Origin: Deltaproteobacteria bacterium
Lineage (GTDB): Bacteria; Desulfobacterota; GWC2-55-46
Assembly (NCBI GenBank): GCA_016219015.1
Contig: JACRCL010000012.1
Span: 124,001-188,000, forward strand
Direction of reading: 5' to 3'
DNA length: 64,000 nt
The notes below the pieces were generated by a model. That model made no database searches. It was not told where the DNA came from and saw only the letters and a program-made list of their open reading frames with translations. The position numbers and the translations under genes are program-made. Positions 16,158-24,419 of the stretch are shown in pieces (positions within the stretch are counted from its first letter, which is position 1; each line of letters begins with the position of its first letter).

Positions 16158-17870
16158 CTACTTTATGAACCCGAGCTGTTCGAGCTTGAGTATTATCCTC
16201 TGGGAGGCCTCGTCCGGCGAGCACTCCCTTGTGTCGATGACTATCTCGGCGTTCTCGGGCGCTTCATAGGGGTCGCTTATGCCCGTGAACTCCTTTATTA
16301 TCCCGGCGCGCGCCTTGGCGTACAGGCCCTTCCTGTCCCTCTCCTCGCAGGTCTCTATCGGGGTGGAGACATACACCTCGAGGAAGCCGCCGTGCCTCGA
16401 TACCTCTTCCCTCACCTGCGCCCTCGTCTTCTTGTAAGGCGCTATGGGCGCGCAGATGGCCGCGCCGCCGTTCATGGTTATCTGCCCGGCCACGAACCCT
16501 ATCCTCAATATGTTTATGTCCCTGTGCTCGCGGGAGAACCCGAGCTCGCTCGAAAGGTGCTTCCTTACGAGGTCCCCGTCGAGTAGCGTCACGGGACGGC
16601 CGCCCATCTCCATCAGCTTTACCATAAGGGCGTTGGCGATGGTGGATTTTCCGGAGCCCGAAAGGCCGGTAAAGAATACGGTGAAGCCCTGCCTGTGCCT
16701 CGGCGGGTACGTCCTCCGGAGCTCGTTTACGACCTCGGTATAGGAGAACCAGTCCGGTATGTCGAGGCCCTGCTGGAGGCGGCGGCGGAACTCGGTGCCG
16801 GATATGTTCAATACCGTCTCCCCCTTCTGTACCTCGTCAACGGGCACGTACTCGGCCTTCTCCTGCACGAAGACCATCTCCTGGAACGGGACCATCTTTA
16901 TGCCTATCTCGTCCTGGAGCTTTGAGAGAAGCTCCTGCGCGTCGTAGGGCCCGTAGAAAGGCTCGCCCTTGCTGTTCTTGCCGGGGTCGGCGTGGTTCCT
17001 GCCGACTATGAAGTGCGTGCAGCCGTAGTTCTTCCTTATTATCGAGTGCCACACGGCCTCGCACGGCCCGCCCATCCTCATGGCAAGGGGCAGGAGGCTC
17101 AGCATCGTAGTCTGCTCGGGGTACTGCTTTATGAGGTGCTCGTAGCAGCGTATCCTCGAATAATGGTCTACGTCGCCCGGCTTTGTCATGCCCACGACCG
17201 GGTGTATGAGGAGGTTGGCCTCGCACATCTGCGCGGCCCTGAAGGTAAGCTCCTGGTGCGCCCTGTGCATCGGGTTCCGGGTCTGGAAGGCTACTACGCT
17301 GTTCCAGCCCGATTTTTTGAACTTCTCCCTCAGGTCCTTCGGGGTGAACCTCAACTGCTTGAAGTCATAGTGCGCCGGCAGCTCCACGCCCTTGAGCGGC
17401 CCGCCGATATAGACCGGGTTCGCCTTGTTAAAGAGGTAATTTACGCCGGGGTGCGCTATGTCGTCGCTCTTGAAGACGAGCTGGGCCTCTTTCTTCTTGT
17501 CCGGAGTCCAGATGTCCTTTACCGTAAGCACGGCAACGAGGACGCCCTCCGGGTCACGGAGGGCGACCTCGGAGCCTTCCTTCAACTTTGCGGCGAAGGC
17601 CTCGGTCACGTCGAGGGTTATGGGCATGGGCCAGACTACCCCTGAAGACAGCCTCATGTCCTTTACTACGGACTCGTAGTCGGCCTTGCGGAGAAACCCG
17701 TCGAGCGGGGAGAACCCGCCGTTAAGGAGCATCTCTATGTCCCAGATCTGCCTCTCGGTCAGGTCCCAGGACGCGAGGTCGCGCGCCTTTGCCTTTAGCT
17801 GCTCGGCCTCTTTTTCGGAGACCAGTAATTCCTTCAGTACCCCTCCGTGGGGCGGTGTTAGTGTAGACAC
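16158..17870 (-). CDS. sat-cysC: Bifunctional ATP sulfurylase / APS kinase
   Basis: The N-terminal 390 residues form an ATP sulfurylase that makes APS from sulfate and ATP; QTRNPMHRAH (196-205) and GRNHADPG (290-297) are the nucleotide-binding motifs. The C-terminal part, from about residue 395, is APS kinase with the P-loop GLSGSGKST (402-410), which makes PAPS. The 570-residue length fits the fused form. It sits 29 bases after cysQ in the sulfate assimilation operon. The APS reductase in the same operon has iron-sulfur cysteines and would use APS directly, so PAPS may serve sulfation or balance, with CysQ removing PAP. Confidence 0.95.
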   Translation of the reverse strand: MSTLTPPHGGVLKELLVSEKEAEQLKAKARDLASWDLTERQIWDIEMLLNGGFSPLDGFLRKADYESVVKDMRLSSGVVWPMPITLDVTEAFAAKLKEGSEVALRDPEGVLVAVLTVKDIWTPDKKKEAQLVFKSDDIAHPGVNYLFNKANPVYIGGPLKGVELPAHYDFKQLRFTPKDLREKFKKSGWNSVVAFQTRNPMHRAHQELTFRAAQMCEANLLIHPVVGMTKPGDVDHYSRIRCYEHLIKQYPEQTTMLSLLPLAMRMGGPCEAVWHSIIRKNYGCTHFIVGRNHADPGKNSKGEPFYGPYDAQELLSKLQDEIGIKMVPFQEMVFVQEKAEYVPVDEVQKGETVLNISGTEFRRRLQQGLDIPDWFSYTEVVNELRRTYPPRHRQGFTVFFTGLSGSGKSTIANALMVKLMEMGGRPVTLLDGDLVRKHLSSELGFSREHRDINILRIGFVAGQITMNGGAAICAPIAPYKKTRAQVREEVSRHGGFLEVYVSTPIETCEERDRKGLYAKARAGIIKEFTGISDPYEAPENAEIVIDTRECSPDEASQRIILKLEQLGFIK

Positions 17871-17899
17871 AACTTGTTTCCTCCTTCTTTTTAGGTAGC

Positions 17900-18679
17900 C
17901 TATAGTATTTGCTCGATTCCCTGATTCCCGCCTGAAACGATGAAATATGGGTTAAGCAGGTCCTCTTTGTTGTACAGGAGCCTCTGCCCCTTCATGTCGG
18001 TAACGCTGCCGCCCGCCTCCTCGACCACGCACTGCGCCGCGGCCGTGTCCCACTCCATCGTCGGGCCGAACCTCGGGTAAAGGTGCGCGGCCCCTTCGGC
18101 CACAAGGCAGAGCTTCAGGGAGCTGCCCATGTTCACCAGCTCGGCACCGGAGAGTCTCCCCAAAAACGCCTCGAGCTCCGGCCCCCGGTGGGACCTGCTC
18201 GCAACGACCCTTAGCGGGCCGCCGCTGTACGGGCGGGCGTATATCCTCTCCTCGAAGCCGTTTTTGACCCTGAAGGCGCCTTCGCCCTTAGCAGCCAGAT
18301 AGCATACCCCTAAAACGGGTGCGAATACAACACCTAAGATAGCCCTGCCGCCCTCGATAAGGGCTATGTTCACAGTGAACTCGCCGTTACGCTTTATGAA
18401 CTCCTTTGTGCCGTCGAGCGGGTCCACCATCCAGAACCTCCCCCAATCCCTGCGGCGGGCGTAGCCCTCCTGCCTCGACTCCTCGGATAGCACCGGAAGG
18501 TGCGGGGTGATGGATGAAAGCCCCTTTGCTATCACCTCGTTTGAGCGCCTGTCCGCGAGAGTAAGCGGCGAGCCTTCCTCTTTATAAGACGTCTCGAACA
18601 CCCCGCTCGCGTAGACCTTGAGTATCTCCGCGCCCGCGCGGAAGGCAAGCTCTCTTATCTCGAATAAAAGGCTTTTTAT
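17900..18679 (-). CDS. cysQ: 3'(2'),5'-bisphosphate nucleotidase CysQ, ATA start
   Basis: CysQ removes the 3'-phosphate of PAP or PAPS. Metal-site motifs VLSEES, DPLDGTKEF and EWDTAAAQ are intact. The first standard start in frame is GTG at 18601, which would delete the N-terminal helix. Between the cysH stop (18701) and that GTG, the frame encodes a normal family start (LAFRAGAEILKVY) with no ATG, GTG or TTG. An ATA codon at 18679 lies three bases after GGAGGG, so I take ATA as the start, giving 259 residues, the usual length. The gap to cysH is 21 bases. Confidence in the function is high; the start is inferred. Confidence 0.88.
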   Translation of the reverse strand: MKSLLFEIRELAFRAGAEILKVYASGVFETSYKEEGSPLTLADRRSNEVIAKGLSSITPHLPVLSEESRQEGYARRRDWGRFWMVDPLDGTKEFIKRNGEFTVNIALIEGGRAILGVVFAPVLGVCYLAAKGEGAFRVKNGFEERIYARPYSGGPLRVVASRSHRGPELEAFLGRLSGAELVNMGSSLKLCLVAEGAAHLYPRFGPTMEWDTAAAQCVVEEAGGSVTDMKGQRLLYNKEDLLNPYFIVSGGNQGIEQIL

Positions 18680-18700
18680 GGGCCCTCCGGCTCTGTCCGT

Positions 18701-19393
18701 TTATTTGTGCAGCCCGCACTCGGTCTTGCCGGACCCGGCCCACCTGCCCGACCTCGGGTCTTCACCGGGCTTTACCGGGGACGTGCAGGGCTGGCACCCT
18801 ATGGAGGGGTATCCCCTGTCCAACAGCTCGTTATAGGGGACGTTGTTGGCGTGGTTGTAGTCCCAAACCTGCTTGTCGGTCCACTTCGCTATGGGGTTGA
18901 CCTTTATGAGGCCGTTCTTCGCGTCCCATCCTACTATCGGCGCGTCCGCCCGTGACGGGGACTCGCACCTTCTAAGGCCCGTGACCCAGCACTTGAGCCC
19001 CTTGAGCGCCCTTTTCAGGGGCTCCACCTTCAAAAGCTCGCAGCACTTGTCGGGGTCCCTCTTCCAGAGCTCCGGGCCGTATTGCCTGTCCATCTCGTCT
19101 TTCGGGATGAGCGGGGTGAACCGCTCCACCTTTATCCCGTAGGTCTGCTCGGCCTTTGCGACGAGGTCGCGCGTTTCCTTAAAAAGGTGTCCGGTGTCGA
19201 TATAGAATATCCTCGCGTCCTTCTTTATCTTTACGAGCATATCGAGCACGGTAAGCTCGGCGAAGCTGCAGGCGAGCGCGAAGTCGTTCCTGTCGAAGCT
19301 TTCGACCACCCACTTGAGTATCTCACCGGGGCCGCTATCCTCGAACCCCCGGCTTATCTTCTTAAGCTCTTCAGCCGTGAAAACCCTGGACAT
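18701..19393 (-). CDS. cysH: Adenylylsulfate reductase, assimilatory
   Basis: CysH reduces activated sulfate to sulfite using thioredoxin. The catalytic cysteine is C226 in TECGLH near the C-terminus. Four further cysteines, CC at 117-118 and C200/C203 (GCQPC), are the [4Fe-4S] ligands of APS-preferring reductases; PAPS reductases lack them. The start ATG has GGAGG upstream and lies one base after the uspA-like stop. It is in one operon with the SLC13 permease, cysQ and sat-cysC. Confidence 0.94.
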   Translation of the reverse strand: MSRVFTAEELKKISRGFEDSGPGEILKWVVESFDRNDFALACSFAELTVLDMLVKIKKDARIFYIDTGHLFKETRDLVAKAEQTYGIKVERFTPLIPKDEMDRQYGPELWKRDPDKCCELLKVEPLKRALKGLKCWVTGLRRCESPSRADAPIVGWDAKNGLIKVNPIAKWTDKQVWDYNHANNVPYNELLDRGYPSIGCQPCTSPVKPGEDPRSGRWAGSGKTECGLHK

Positions 19394-19394
19394 C

Positions 19395-19862
19395 TCACTC
19401 CTCCGTAAAAAGGACGACCTCGCAGGGCGCCTTTTCCTTGACCTCGTCCGCGAGCGACCTCGAGAAATATTTGAATATCTGCTTCTTCTTCCTTCTGACG
19501 AGTACGGCCACCCCCGCGCCGGACTTCTTTATCATGTCGAGTACCGTCCGCACGAACTCCCCCTGCTCCATCAGCGGCTCGAAGCCGACGGCCTCTTCCA
19601 TGGCCTTTACCTGCACCCTGCCGAGCTCCTCGTAGCCCCTCTGCCTGTACTCCTTCATTATCGACTCGGAGAGCTCCATCGACGGCTTCTCCCCTATGAA
19701 GCCTATGTCCGAGAAGGTATCGAAGACCTCGTTCGCAAGGCCCGTCTCCAGTATGTAGAGCGCCACAAGCGCGGCACCCTCGTCCTTCGCCCTCTTTACG
19801 GCGTAGTCTATTGCAGAGGCCGAGGTTCCCGAAGTCGAGAGGACAAGCAATACCTTTTTCAT
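19395..19862 (-). CDS. Universal stress protein (UspA) family
   Basis: The start at 19862 overlaps the permease stop as ATGA and gives a 155-residue protein beginning MKKVLLVLSTSGTSASAIDYAVKRA, the usual Usp strand-helix opening. The end (GVAVLVRRKKKQIFKY, PCEVVLFTEE) matches the family, but the ATP-binding G-x2-G-x9-G(S/T) pattern is not clear, so it may be a non-nucleotide-binding member. Sandwiched between the permease and cysH, it may regulate transport or assimilation, by analogy with Usp domains next to transporters. This is inferred. Confidence 0.8.
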   Translation of the reverse strand: MKKVLLVLSTSGTSASAIDYAVKRAKDEGAALVALYILETGLANEVFDTFSDIGFIGEKPSMELSESIMKEYRQRGYEELGRVQVKAMEEAVGFEPLMEQGEFVRTVLDMIKKSGAGVAVLVRRKKKQIFKYFSRSLADEVKEKAPCEVVLFTEE

Positions 19863-21307
19863 TTCGTATACCCCATCCCTATAAGAGGCCAGTAAAAGGC
19901 CGCCACCAGGTTGAAGACGACCCAGGCCGTAATGCACATTATGAACCCGCCCTTTGCCATGTCCTTTACGGATATGTAGTGCGACGATACCGCTATGGCG
20001 TTCGCCGGCGTGGACATCGGGAACATGAAGGCGAGCCCGGCCGGCACGGCTATCGAGTACGTCACTATGGCCGGGTCCATGGAAAGGCTGTCCGCCATGC
20101 CGACGGAGACCGGCAGGAGTATCGCTATAACGGCCGCGTTGCTCATCGCCTCGGTCAGGAATATCGAAAGGAGCGAGAAGACGGCGAAGACCGTCCAGGG
20201 GGTGGTGGCCCACCCGGACAGCGCGCTATTTACCATCCATGCGGCGGCCCCGCTCTTGTCGAGCGCCGTTCCGAGTATTATCGCCCCTCCGTACATGAGT
20301 ATTATACCCCAGTTGACGTACTCCTCGATATCTTTCCACCTGACGAGCTTCAGGACGAAGAGCACTACTACCGCCACAAGGGCGACGGTGGCGAGCCCGG
20401 CCTGCTTGCCGAGGAATATCCACCCGAGTATCGTGACCCCGAGGACGGCTCCGACGGCGTACTCGTCGTAGCTCATCTTGCCGAGACCTTTAAGCCTCTT
20501 TACGAGCACCTGGTGCGCGCTCTCCACCCCTTCCACGTCTATCGGGAAGAACCGGGTAAGGAGGAAGTACCCCACGAGGAGCATTATGACGACGAGCGGG
20601 AGGACGGCTACCGTGTAGTCGAGGAACTCTATGGTGCGCCCGGTAGTCTCCTTCAGTATGCCTATGGCAAGAGGCACCCGTGCCCCTCCGAGGAACGTGC
20701 CCACGCCGCCTATCACGCACCCCCAGGCGAGCGCGAAGAAAAGGAGCTTGCCGTAATTAGACTTGCCGGGACGTAAGTTAAGCCCCTTGGAGATGTCGAA
20801 GACTATGGGGAAGAGCATCGCCGCGACCGCGTGCTCCGACATGAAAAAGGACAGTACCGCCGCAAGGAGGAATATGCTCAAGAGGAGCTTCCTCGGCGAG
20901 TCCCCGAACCTCTCCATGATGTTCAGGGCTATCCTGTTCGAGAGCCCGGAGTGCATGATCGCCCCGGCGAGCATGAACGCGCCGAGTATGAAAAATACCG
21001 CCTCGTTGCCGAATAGCGCGTAGGTGTCCTTCTTGGAAAGCACCCCGAAAAGCGGCACGAGCACTATGGCGAACAGGCTCGTTATCGCCAGCGGGACCAT
21101 GTTCGATACCCACAGTATCAGACATACCGCAAATACCGCTATGGCCCTCTGCCCCTCTATTGAAAGCCCCTCTGGCGTGGGCATGGTCGCGAGGAACCAG
21201 AAAAGGAGGGCGAGCGCGATGAAGAACGCGGGCCTTAACGCCTTAAGCGAAAGTATGAGCCACAGGGGCCTTGTGTCTATTTCAACGCTCAAACAATTCT
21301 CCGGCAC
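19859..21307 (-). CDS. SLC13/DASS-family anion symporter, probable sulfate permease
   Basis: A polytopic inner-membrane protein of 482 residues with about eleven hydrophobic segments. The two substrate-loop regions of the DASS family are visible: FMSEHAVAA in the first half and EAMSNAAVIA in the second, the latter retaining the SN of the SNT sodium/substrate motif. The family moves di- or tricarboxylates or sulfate with sodium. Sulfate is favoured because it begins the cysH/cysQ/sat operon. A family A repeat lies upstream and no promoter is obvious. Confidence 0.87.
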   Translation of the reverse strand: MPENCLSVEIDTRPLWLILSLKALRPAFFIALALLFWFLATMPTPEGLSIEGQRAIAVFAVCLILWVSNMVPLAITSLFAIVLVPLFGVLSKKDTYALFGNEAVFFILGAFMLAGAIMHSGLSNRIALNIMERFGDSPRKLLLSIFLLAAVLSFFMSEHAVAAMLFPIVFDISKGLNLRPGKSNYGKLLFFALAWGCVIGGVGTFLGGARVPLAIGILKETTGRTIEFLDYTVAVLPLVVIMLLVGYFLLTRFFPIDVEGVESAHQVLVKRLKGLGKMSYDEYAVGAVLGVTILGWIFLGKQAGLATVALVAVVVLFVLKLVRWKDIEEYVNWGIILMYGGAIILGTALDKSGAAAWMVNSALSGWATTPWTVFAVFSLLSIFLTEAMSNAAVIAILLPVSVGMADSLSMDPAIVTYSIAVPAGLAFMFPMSTPANAIAVSSHYISVKDMAKGGFIMCITAWVVFNLVAAFYWPLIGMGYTK

Positions 21308-21341
21308 TTAAAACTAGGATTTTATTAAATCCCATGCGGCT

Positions 21342-21458
21342 TCAGGCTGCTCAAAAAGCTCCGGATGCGAGTCGAGAAGCGGGGAATGCGGCGTACTCTC
21401 CTTACGTTATGACAAGACGAAGACAACAAAGCAGATGGACTTTTTGAGAAGCCTGTTA
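21342..21458. repeat. Family A palindromic repeat (copy 2)
   Basis: Ends AGGCTGCTCAAAAAGC and GCAGATGGACTTTTTGAG, with the TCTCCTTACGTTATGACAAG core. The right end touches the TAA stop of the radical SAM gene. Confidence 0.85.
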
Positions 21459-22646
21459 ATGCCCCTCGTCTTTCGAGTCCTTCACCCTCAGCTTCCTTCT
21501 AAGCGTCGATAAGCCCCAGGCCGTCTTCCTGCCGAGCTTCGAGTTGTAGAAGCTCTCGGCTATCGTCTTGCCGCCGCCCTCCACCAGCTCCCTCACCTCG
21601 AGCGGGGTCGTCACCATGCTTATGTCGCGCACCCAGTTGAGGCTTATCCCCTTCTTCTTGAGCGCGCCGTAGAGGTGCTTGTATACGGGTATTATTATCT
21701 CCGTGTTGAGCGGCTCTATCCGAAGCGCCCTGCCCTTCGAGGGCCTGTATATCGGCAGTATCGGAACCACTCCCATCTCCGTCAGGAAGTCTATCCCCTG
21801 GCAGGTCGAGCCCGGCGGCTCGAGGCCCACTATGAGGTGGGACGCCACCGTGCCGTTCGGGAATATCTTCGCCGCGTGTGCCAGCGCCTCCATGTACCTC
21901 TTCTGCCCTATGAGCTGGGCCCTGCCGGGGCAGATAAGCTCGAAGAGCTCCTTATCGAATATCTCGAGGTTATAAAGGACCGAGTCGGCCCCGAGCGCGT
22001 AAGTCTCCTCTATCCAGTGATTCTCCTTCGGCGGCAGGGCCTCCACCGCAACGAGGCAGTTGAACTGCTTCTTTACCGCCTTTATGTAGGGCTTGAGGAA
22101 CTCTATGCCGCCGTCGTCGGTATCGGAAAAGCCGATGGAGAAGTATATCACCCCGGAGGACTTCTCCTTCAGCACGGCCTCGACGGTCTCGATGACCTCC
22201 TCGACGGAATATACGGTATTGTCCCTGCCCTTTATGTCGAAGTTCCCGGCGCAGTACTTGCACTCTATAGAACGGTTGAAGAAATCGCACCTCGGGGACG
22301 GCGTTATGACCGTGTAGCTGCCGTGAGAGGCGCCTATATTGGAAAAATGAACGCCTGTAGAGGTCTTTTTATTGTAAAAGGCGGGCCTCTCAAGGAGGCT
22401 TACCCCGACCTCGCCCTTGCCGTCGGTTATGGCATAGCCGCTCCCCTTCTTCTTTATGATATACGGCGAGCTGCCCGTGAACTCCTCGCTGCACGGGATG
22501 TTCACAGGGGTGTTCTGAGGGAGCATTATGTCTATGCCCGAAGAGCCGCAGGCCCAGGCCTTGACGACCGGGTCGTCTATCCTTATCCCGCGGAGCATGA
22601 GGTCGATCTTCAGCGCCCCGGGGGTATTCAGGTAATTTTTCTTCAT
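21456..22646 (-). CDS. Radical SAM protein with C-x8-C-x2-C motif
   Basis: The iron-sulfur motif is C120-x8-C129-x2-C132 (CDFFNRSIECKYC), unlike the common C-x3-C-x2-C. It is followed by radical-SAM-like elements: SIGFSDTDDGGIEF, VEALPPKENHWIEETYALGADSVLYNLEIF and ASHLIVGLEPPG. The first 110 residues form a separate domain of unknown type. It is encoded upstream of the SLC13 permease and downstream of the E1-like gene, so it may act in sulfur or cofactor metabolism, but I do not recognise a characterised family. The 396-residue frame is complete, and a weak GAGG lies ten bases before the ATG. Confidence 0.75.
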   Translation of the reverse strand: MKKNYLNTPGALKIDLMLRGIRIDDPVVKAWACGSSGIDIMLPQNTPVNIPCSEEFTGSSPYIIKKKGSGYAITDGKGEVGVSLLERPAFYNKKTSTGVHFSNIGASHGSYTVITPSPRCDFFNRSIECKYCAGNFDIKGRDNTVYSVEEVIETVEAVLKEKSSGVIYFSIGFSDTDDGGIEFLKPYIKAVKKQFNCLVAVEALPPKENHWIEETYALGADSVLYNLEIFDKELFELICPGRAQLIGQKRYMEALAHAAKIFPNGTVASHLIVGLEPPGSTCQGIDFLTEMGVVPILPIYRPSKGRALRIEPLNTEIIIPVYKHLYGALKKKGISLNWVRDISMVTTPLEVRELVEGGGKTIAESFYNSKLGRKTAWGLSTLRRKLRVKDSKDEGH

Positions 22647-22798
22647 AGATCAAAGGCCTCACCCCAAGCGCCGGGAGCCGCCCCTCCCCTCACGGGAAGG
22701 GACTGAAAGACCATTACCGCACCGGCGATGGCGGGTTTTAATAATTATAAATTTTAAAGGAGGTTACGGGCTTTTCTTAAGACGGCTTATATTTATTA

Positions 22799-23623
22799 TC
22801 AGCTCTCGCAGGTCGCCGCCTTGAACTCGCACGCCTGCTCCTCGTAGGCCTTCAGCTCTTTTATCGTGGCGTCAGGGCCGCAAAGGGCGCACTCCGGGTC
22901 TTTCATGACCTTCACCTTCCTGAACGTCATCTTGAGGGCGTCGAATATCATCAGGTACCCGGCAAGGGTCTCGCCTATGCCGAGCAGCTCTTTTACGGTC
23001 TCCACCGCCTGCAATACGCCTATGACCCCGGCAAGCGCCCCGAGGACTCCGGCCTCCTGACAGCTCGGCACGAGCCCCTTTGGCGGCGGCTCAGGATATA
23101 GGCACCTGTAGCAGGGGAAGCCCTTCTGCGGCTTGAAGACCGCGACCTGCCCGTCGAACCTGAACATGGAGCCGGATACGAGCGTCTTTCCCTCGAAGAA
23201 CGCGGCGTCGTTCATAAGGAACCGGGTCGGGAAGTTGTCGCTCCCGTCGAGGACGACGTCATAGTCCCTTATGACCTCCCTGATGTTATCCACGGTGAGC
23301 CTGCCGTGGTGGGTGATGACTTTTATATCGGGGTTCAGCTTCTCGATCGTCTCCTTGGCGGAGAGGACCTTGGGCTTTCCCACGCGGTCGGTGTTATGGA
23401 TTATCTGCCTCTGGAGGTTCGACAGGTCCACGCAGTCCCCGTCGGCCACGCCTATGGTGCCAACGCCCGCGGCCGCGAGGTACATTAGCGACGGAGAGCC
23501 GAGCCCGCCGGCCCCGAGGACAAAGACCCTGCTCTTTAATAGTTTTGCTTGTCCCCTCCCCCCTACCTCCGGCAATATTATGTGCCTTGAGTAGCGCTCT
23601 ATCTGCTCTTCGGTGAAGTCCAT
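22799..23623 (-). CDS. ThiF/MoeB/HesA-family E1-like adenylyltransferase
   Basis: These enzymes adenylate the C-terminus of ubiquitin-like sulfur carriers so they can become thiocarboxylates. The ATP site VLGAGGLGSPSLMYLAAAG, the DLSNLQRQIIH motif, DGSDNFPTRFLMND, the zinc pairs CYRC and CALC and the catalytic-region PSCQEAG are all present. Of two adjacent ATGs, 23623 is chosen because GGAGG lies about five bases upstream, giving 274 residues. It has no rhodanese domain. It lies near the JAMM peptidase, cysteine synthase and the carrier gene, as in CysO- and HcyS-type systems. Confidence 0.92.
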   Translation of the reverse strand: MDFTEEQIERYSRHIILPEVGGRGQAKLLKSRVFVLGAGGLGSPSLMYLAAAGVGTIGVADGDCVDLSNLQRQIIHNTDRVGKPKVLSAKETIEKLNPDIKVITHHGRLTVDNIREVIRDYDVVLDGSDNFPTRFLMNDAAFFEGKTLVSGSMFRFDGQVAVFKPQKGFPCYRCLYPEPPPKGLVPSCQEAGVLGALAGVIGVLQAVETVKELLGIGETLAGYLMIFDALKMTFRKVKVMKDPECALCGPDATIKELKAYEEQACEFKAATCES

Positions 23624-23696
23624 CATTCCTCCAAAAAAATACCCGGTGAAAAACCTAATCAAACCGGTTACTTATACGTATAAGCTGATACGGTGG

Positions 23697-23810
23697 TTGA
23701 ATCTCCCCGCAGCAAGCCGCGGGGAATCTTCGACACAAAAGGAAAAAATTTCGATTCGCTCGCTAAACCCCGCCGCAAGCAGCGGGGAATGCGCTCGCTG
23801 TGCGTGTTCA
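23697..23810. repeat. Family B palindromic repeat (copy 1)
   Basis: Two hairpins, CCCCGCAGCAAGCCGCGGGG and CCCCGCCGCAAGCAGCGGGG, flank CTTCGACACA and GATTCGCTCGCTAAA blocks, ending GCGTGTTCA. Three further copies are in the window. Confidence 0.85.
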
Positions 23811-23830
23811 AACCATTTTGATCCCGCCCC

Positions 23831-23858
23831 ATAAAAATATGCCCCTTTTGAGGGGGGC
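23831..23858 (-). terminator. Possible terminator after JAMM peptidase gene
   Basis: On minus, GCCCCCCTCAAAAGGGGC is followed by ATATTTTTAT, a short G+C stem with a T-rich tail. It lies about 90 bases after the peptidase stop. Confidence 0.45.
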
Positions 23859-23946
23859 CGTACCGCCTGTTTTAAAGGGTCGAGGGGGTCTGCTTTTTAG
23901 CCTTTGAGAATATCAAAAGCCCTGCCGGGTTCCGGCCCCGGCCGAG

Positions 23947-24390
23947 TCATATTATCTTTATCTTTATTTCCTTGAACGGGTCGTTCTCTCCCTCAAAGGA
24001 CCAGCACTTTATGGAAGTGTCCTTGCCTTTATTGACCGATACTATTATATATGAGTACCCCGGCTGGCCCCATTCACGGTCGGTGGACGAGGGCTTGTCC
24101 GGGTGGTCGGGGTGCGAGTGGTAGAACCCGAGTATGTCGAGGGACTGCATCCGCGCCTCCCTGTCAATCATGAAGAACTCCTTCGGGTCTATGATATACC
24201 TGTCGCTCGCCCGCTCCTTGTTGGTGTTCTCGGCCCTGTGGACGTACATGACCTTCGTGCCCTGCATGGTGCTGCCGACGAGTATGCCGCAGCACTCGTG
24301 GGGATAGGCGTCCCTTGCGTGCTCAAGTATCTGGTCGTAGGCGGACTGCGAGATATCGAGGGTCTTTTTCCCAAGCCCTAAAAAGCCCAT
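23947..24390 (-). CDS. JAMM/Mov34 (M67) metallopeptidase
   Basis: The JAMM zinc motif is complete: E32 (PHECCG) and H91-x-H93-P-x6-S-x2-D104. Bacterial members of this size remove residues from the end of sulfur-carrier proteins or release cysteine from a carrier-cysteine adduct (QbsD, HcyD and Mec in characterised systems). The carrier 1.5 kb upstream ends in GG plus two residues and would need such trimming. The gene is 29 bases after the cysteine synthase stop and is likely cotranscribed with it. Confidence 0.92.
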   Translation of the reverse strand: MGFLGLGKKTLDISQSAYDQILEHARDAYPHECCGILVGSTMQGTKVMYVHRAENTNKERASDRYIIDPKEFFMIDREARMQSLDILGFYHSHPDHPDKPSSTDREWGQPGYSYIIVSVNKGKDTSIKCWSFEGENDPFKEIKIKII

Positions 24391-24419
24391 ATCGAGGTAG
24401 TTCTCCTTTTCCGGATTTA

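Larger units (their letters stand above)
23624..23946. other. Gene-free region with repeat B and a terminator-like hairpin
   Basis: No gene is supported in these 323 bases. They contain the palindrome CTTATACGTATAAG near 23670, a family B element (23697-23810) and a terminator-like hairpin (23831-23858). Confidence 0.55.

Noticed and set aside
19863-20213. N-terminal extension of the UspA-like protein
   Set aside because: It lies within the permease gene in another frame; the ATGA overlap marks the real start.
23697-23810. CRISPR array
   Set aside because: The repeated hairpins are two unequal arms without regular spacers.
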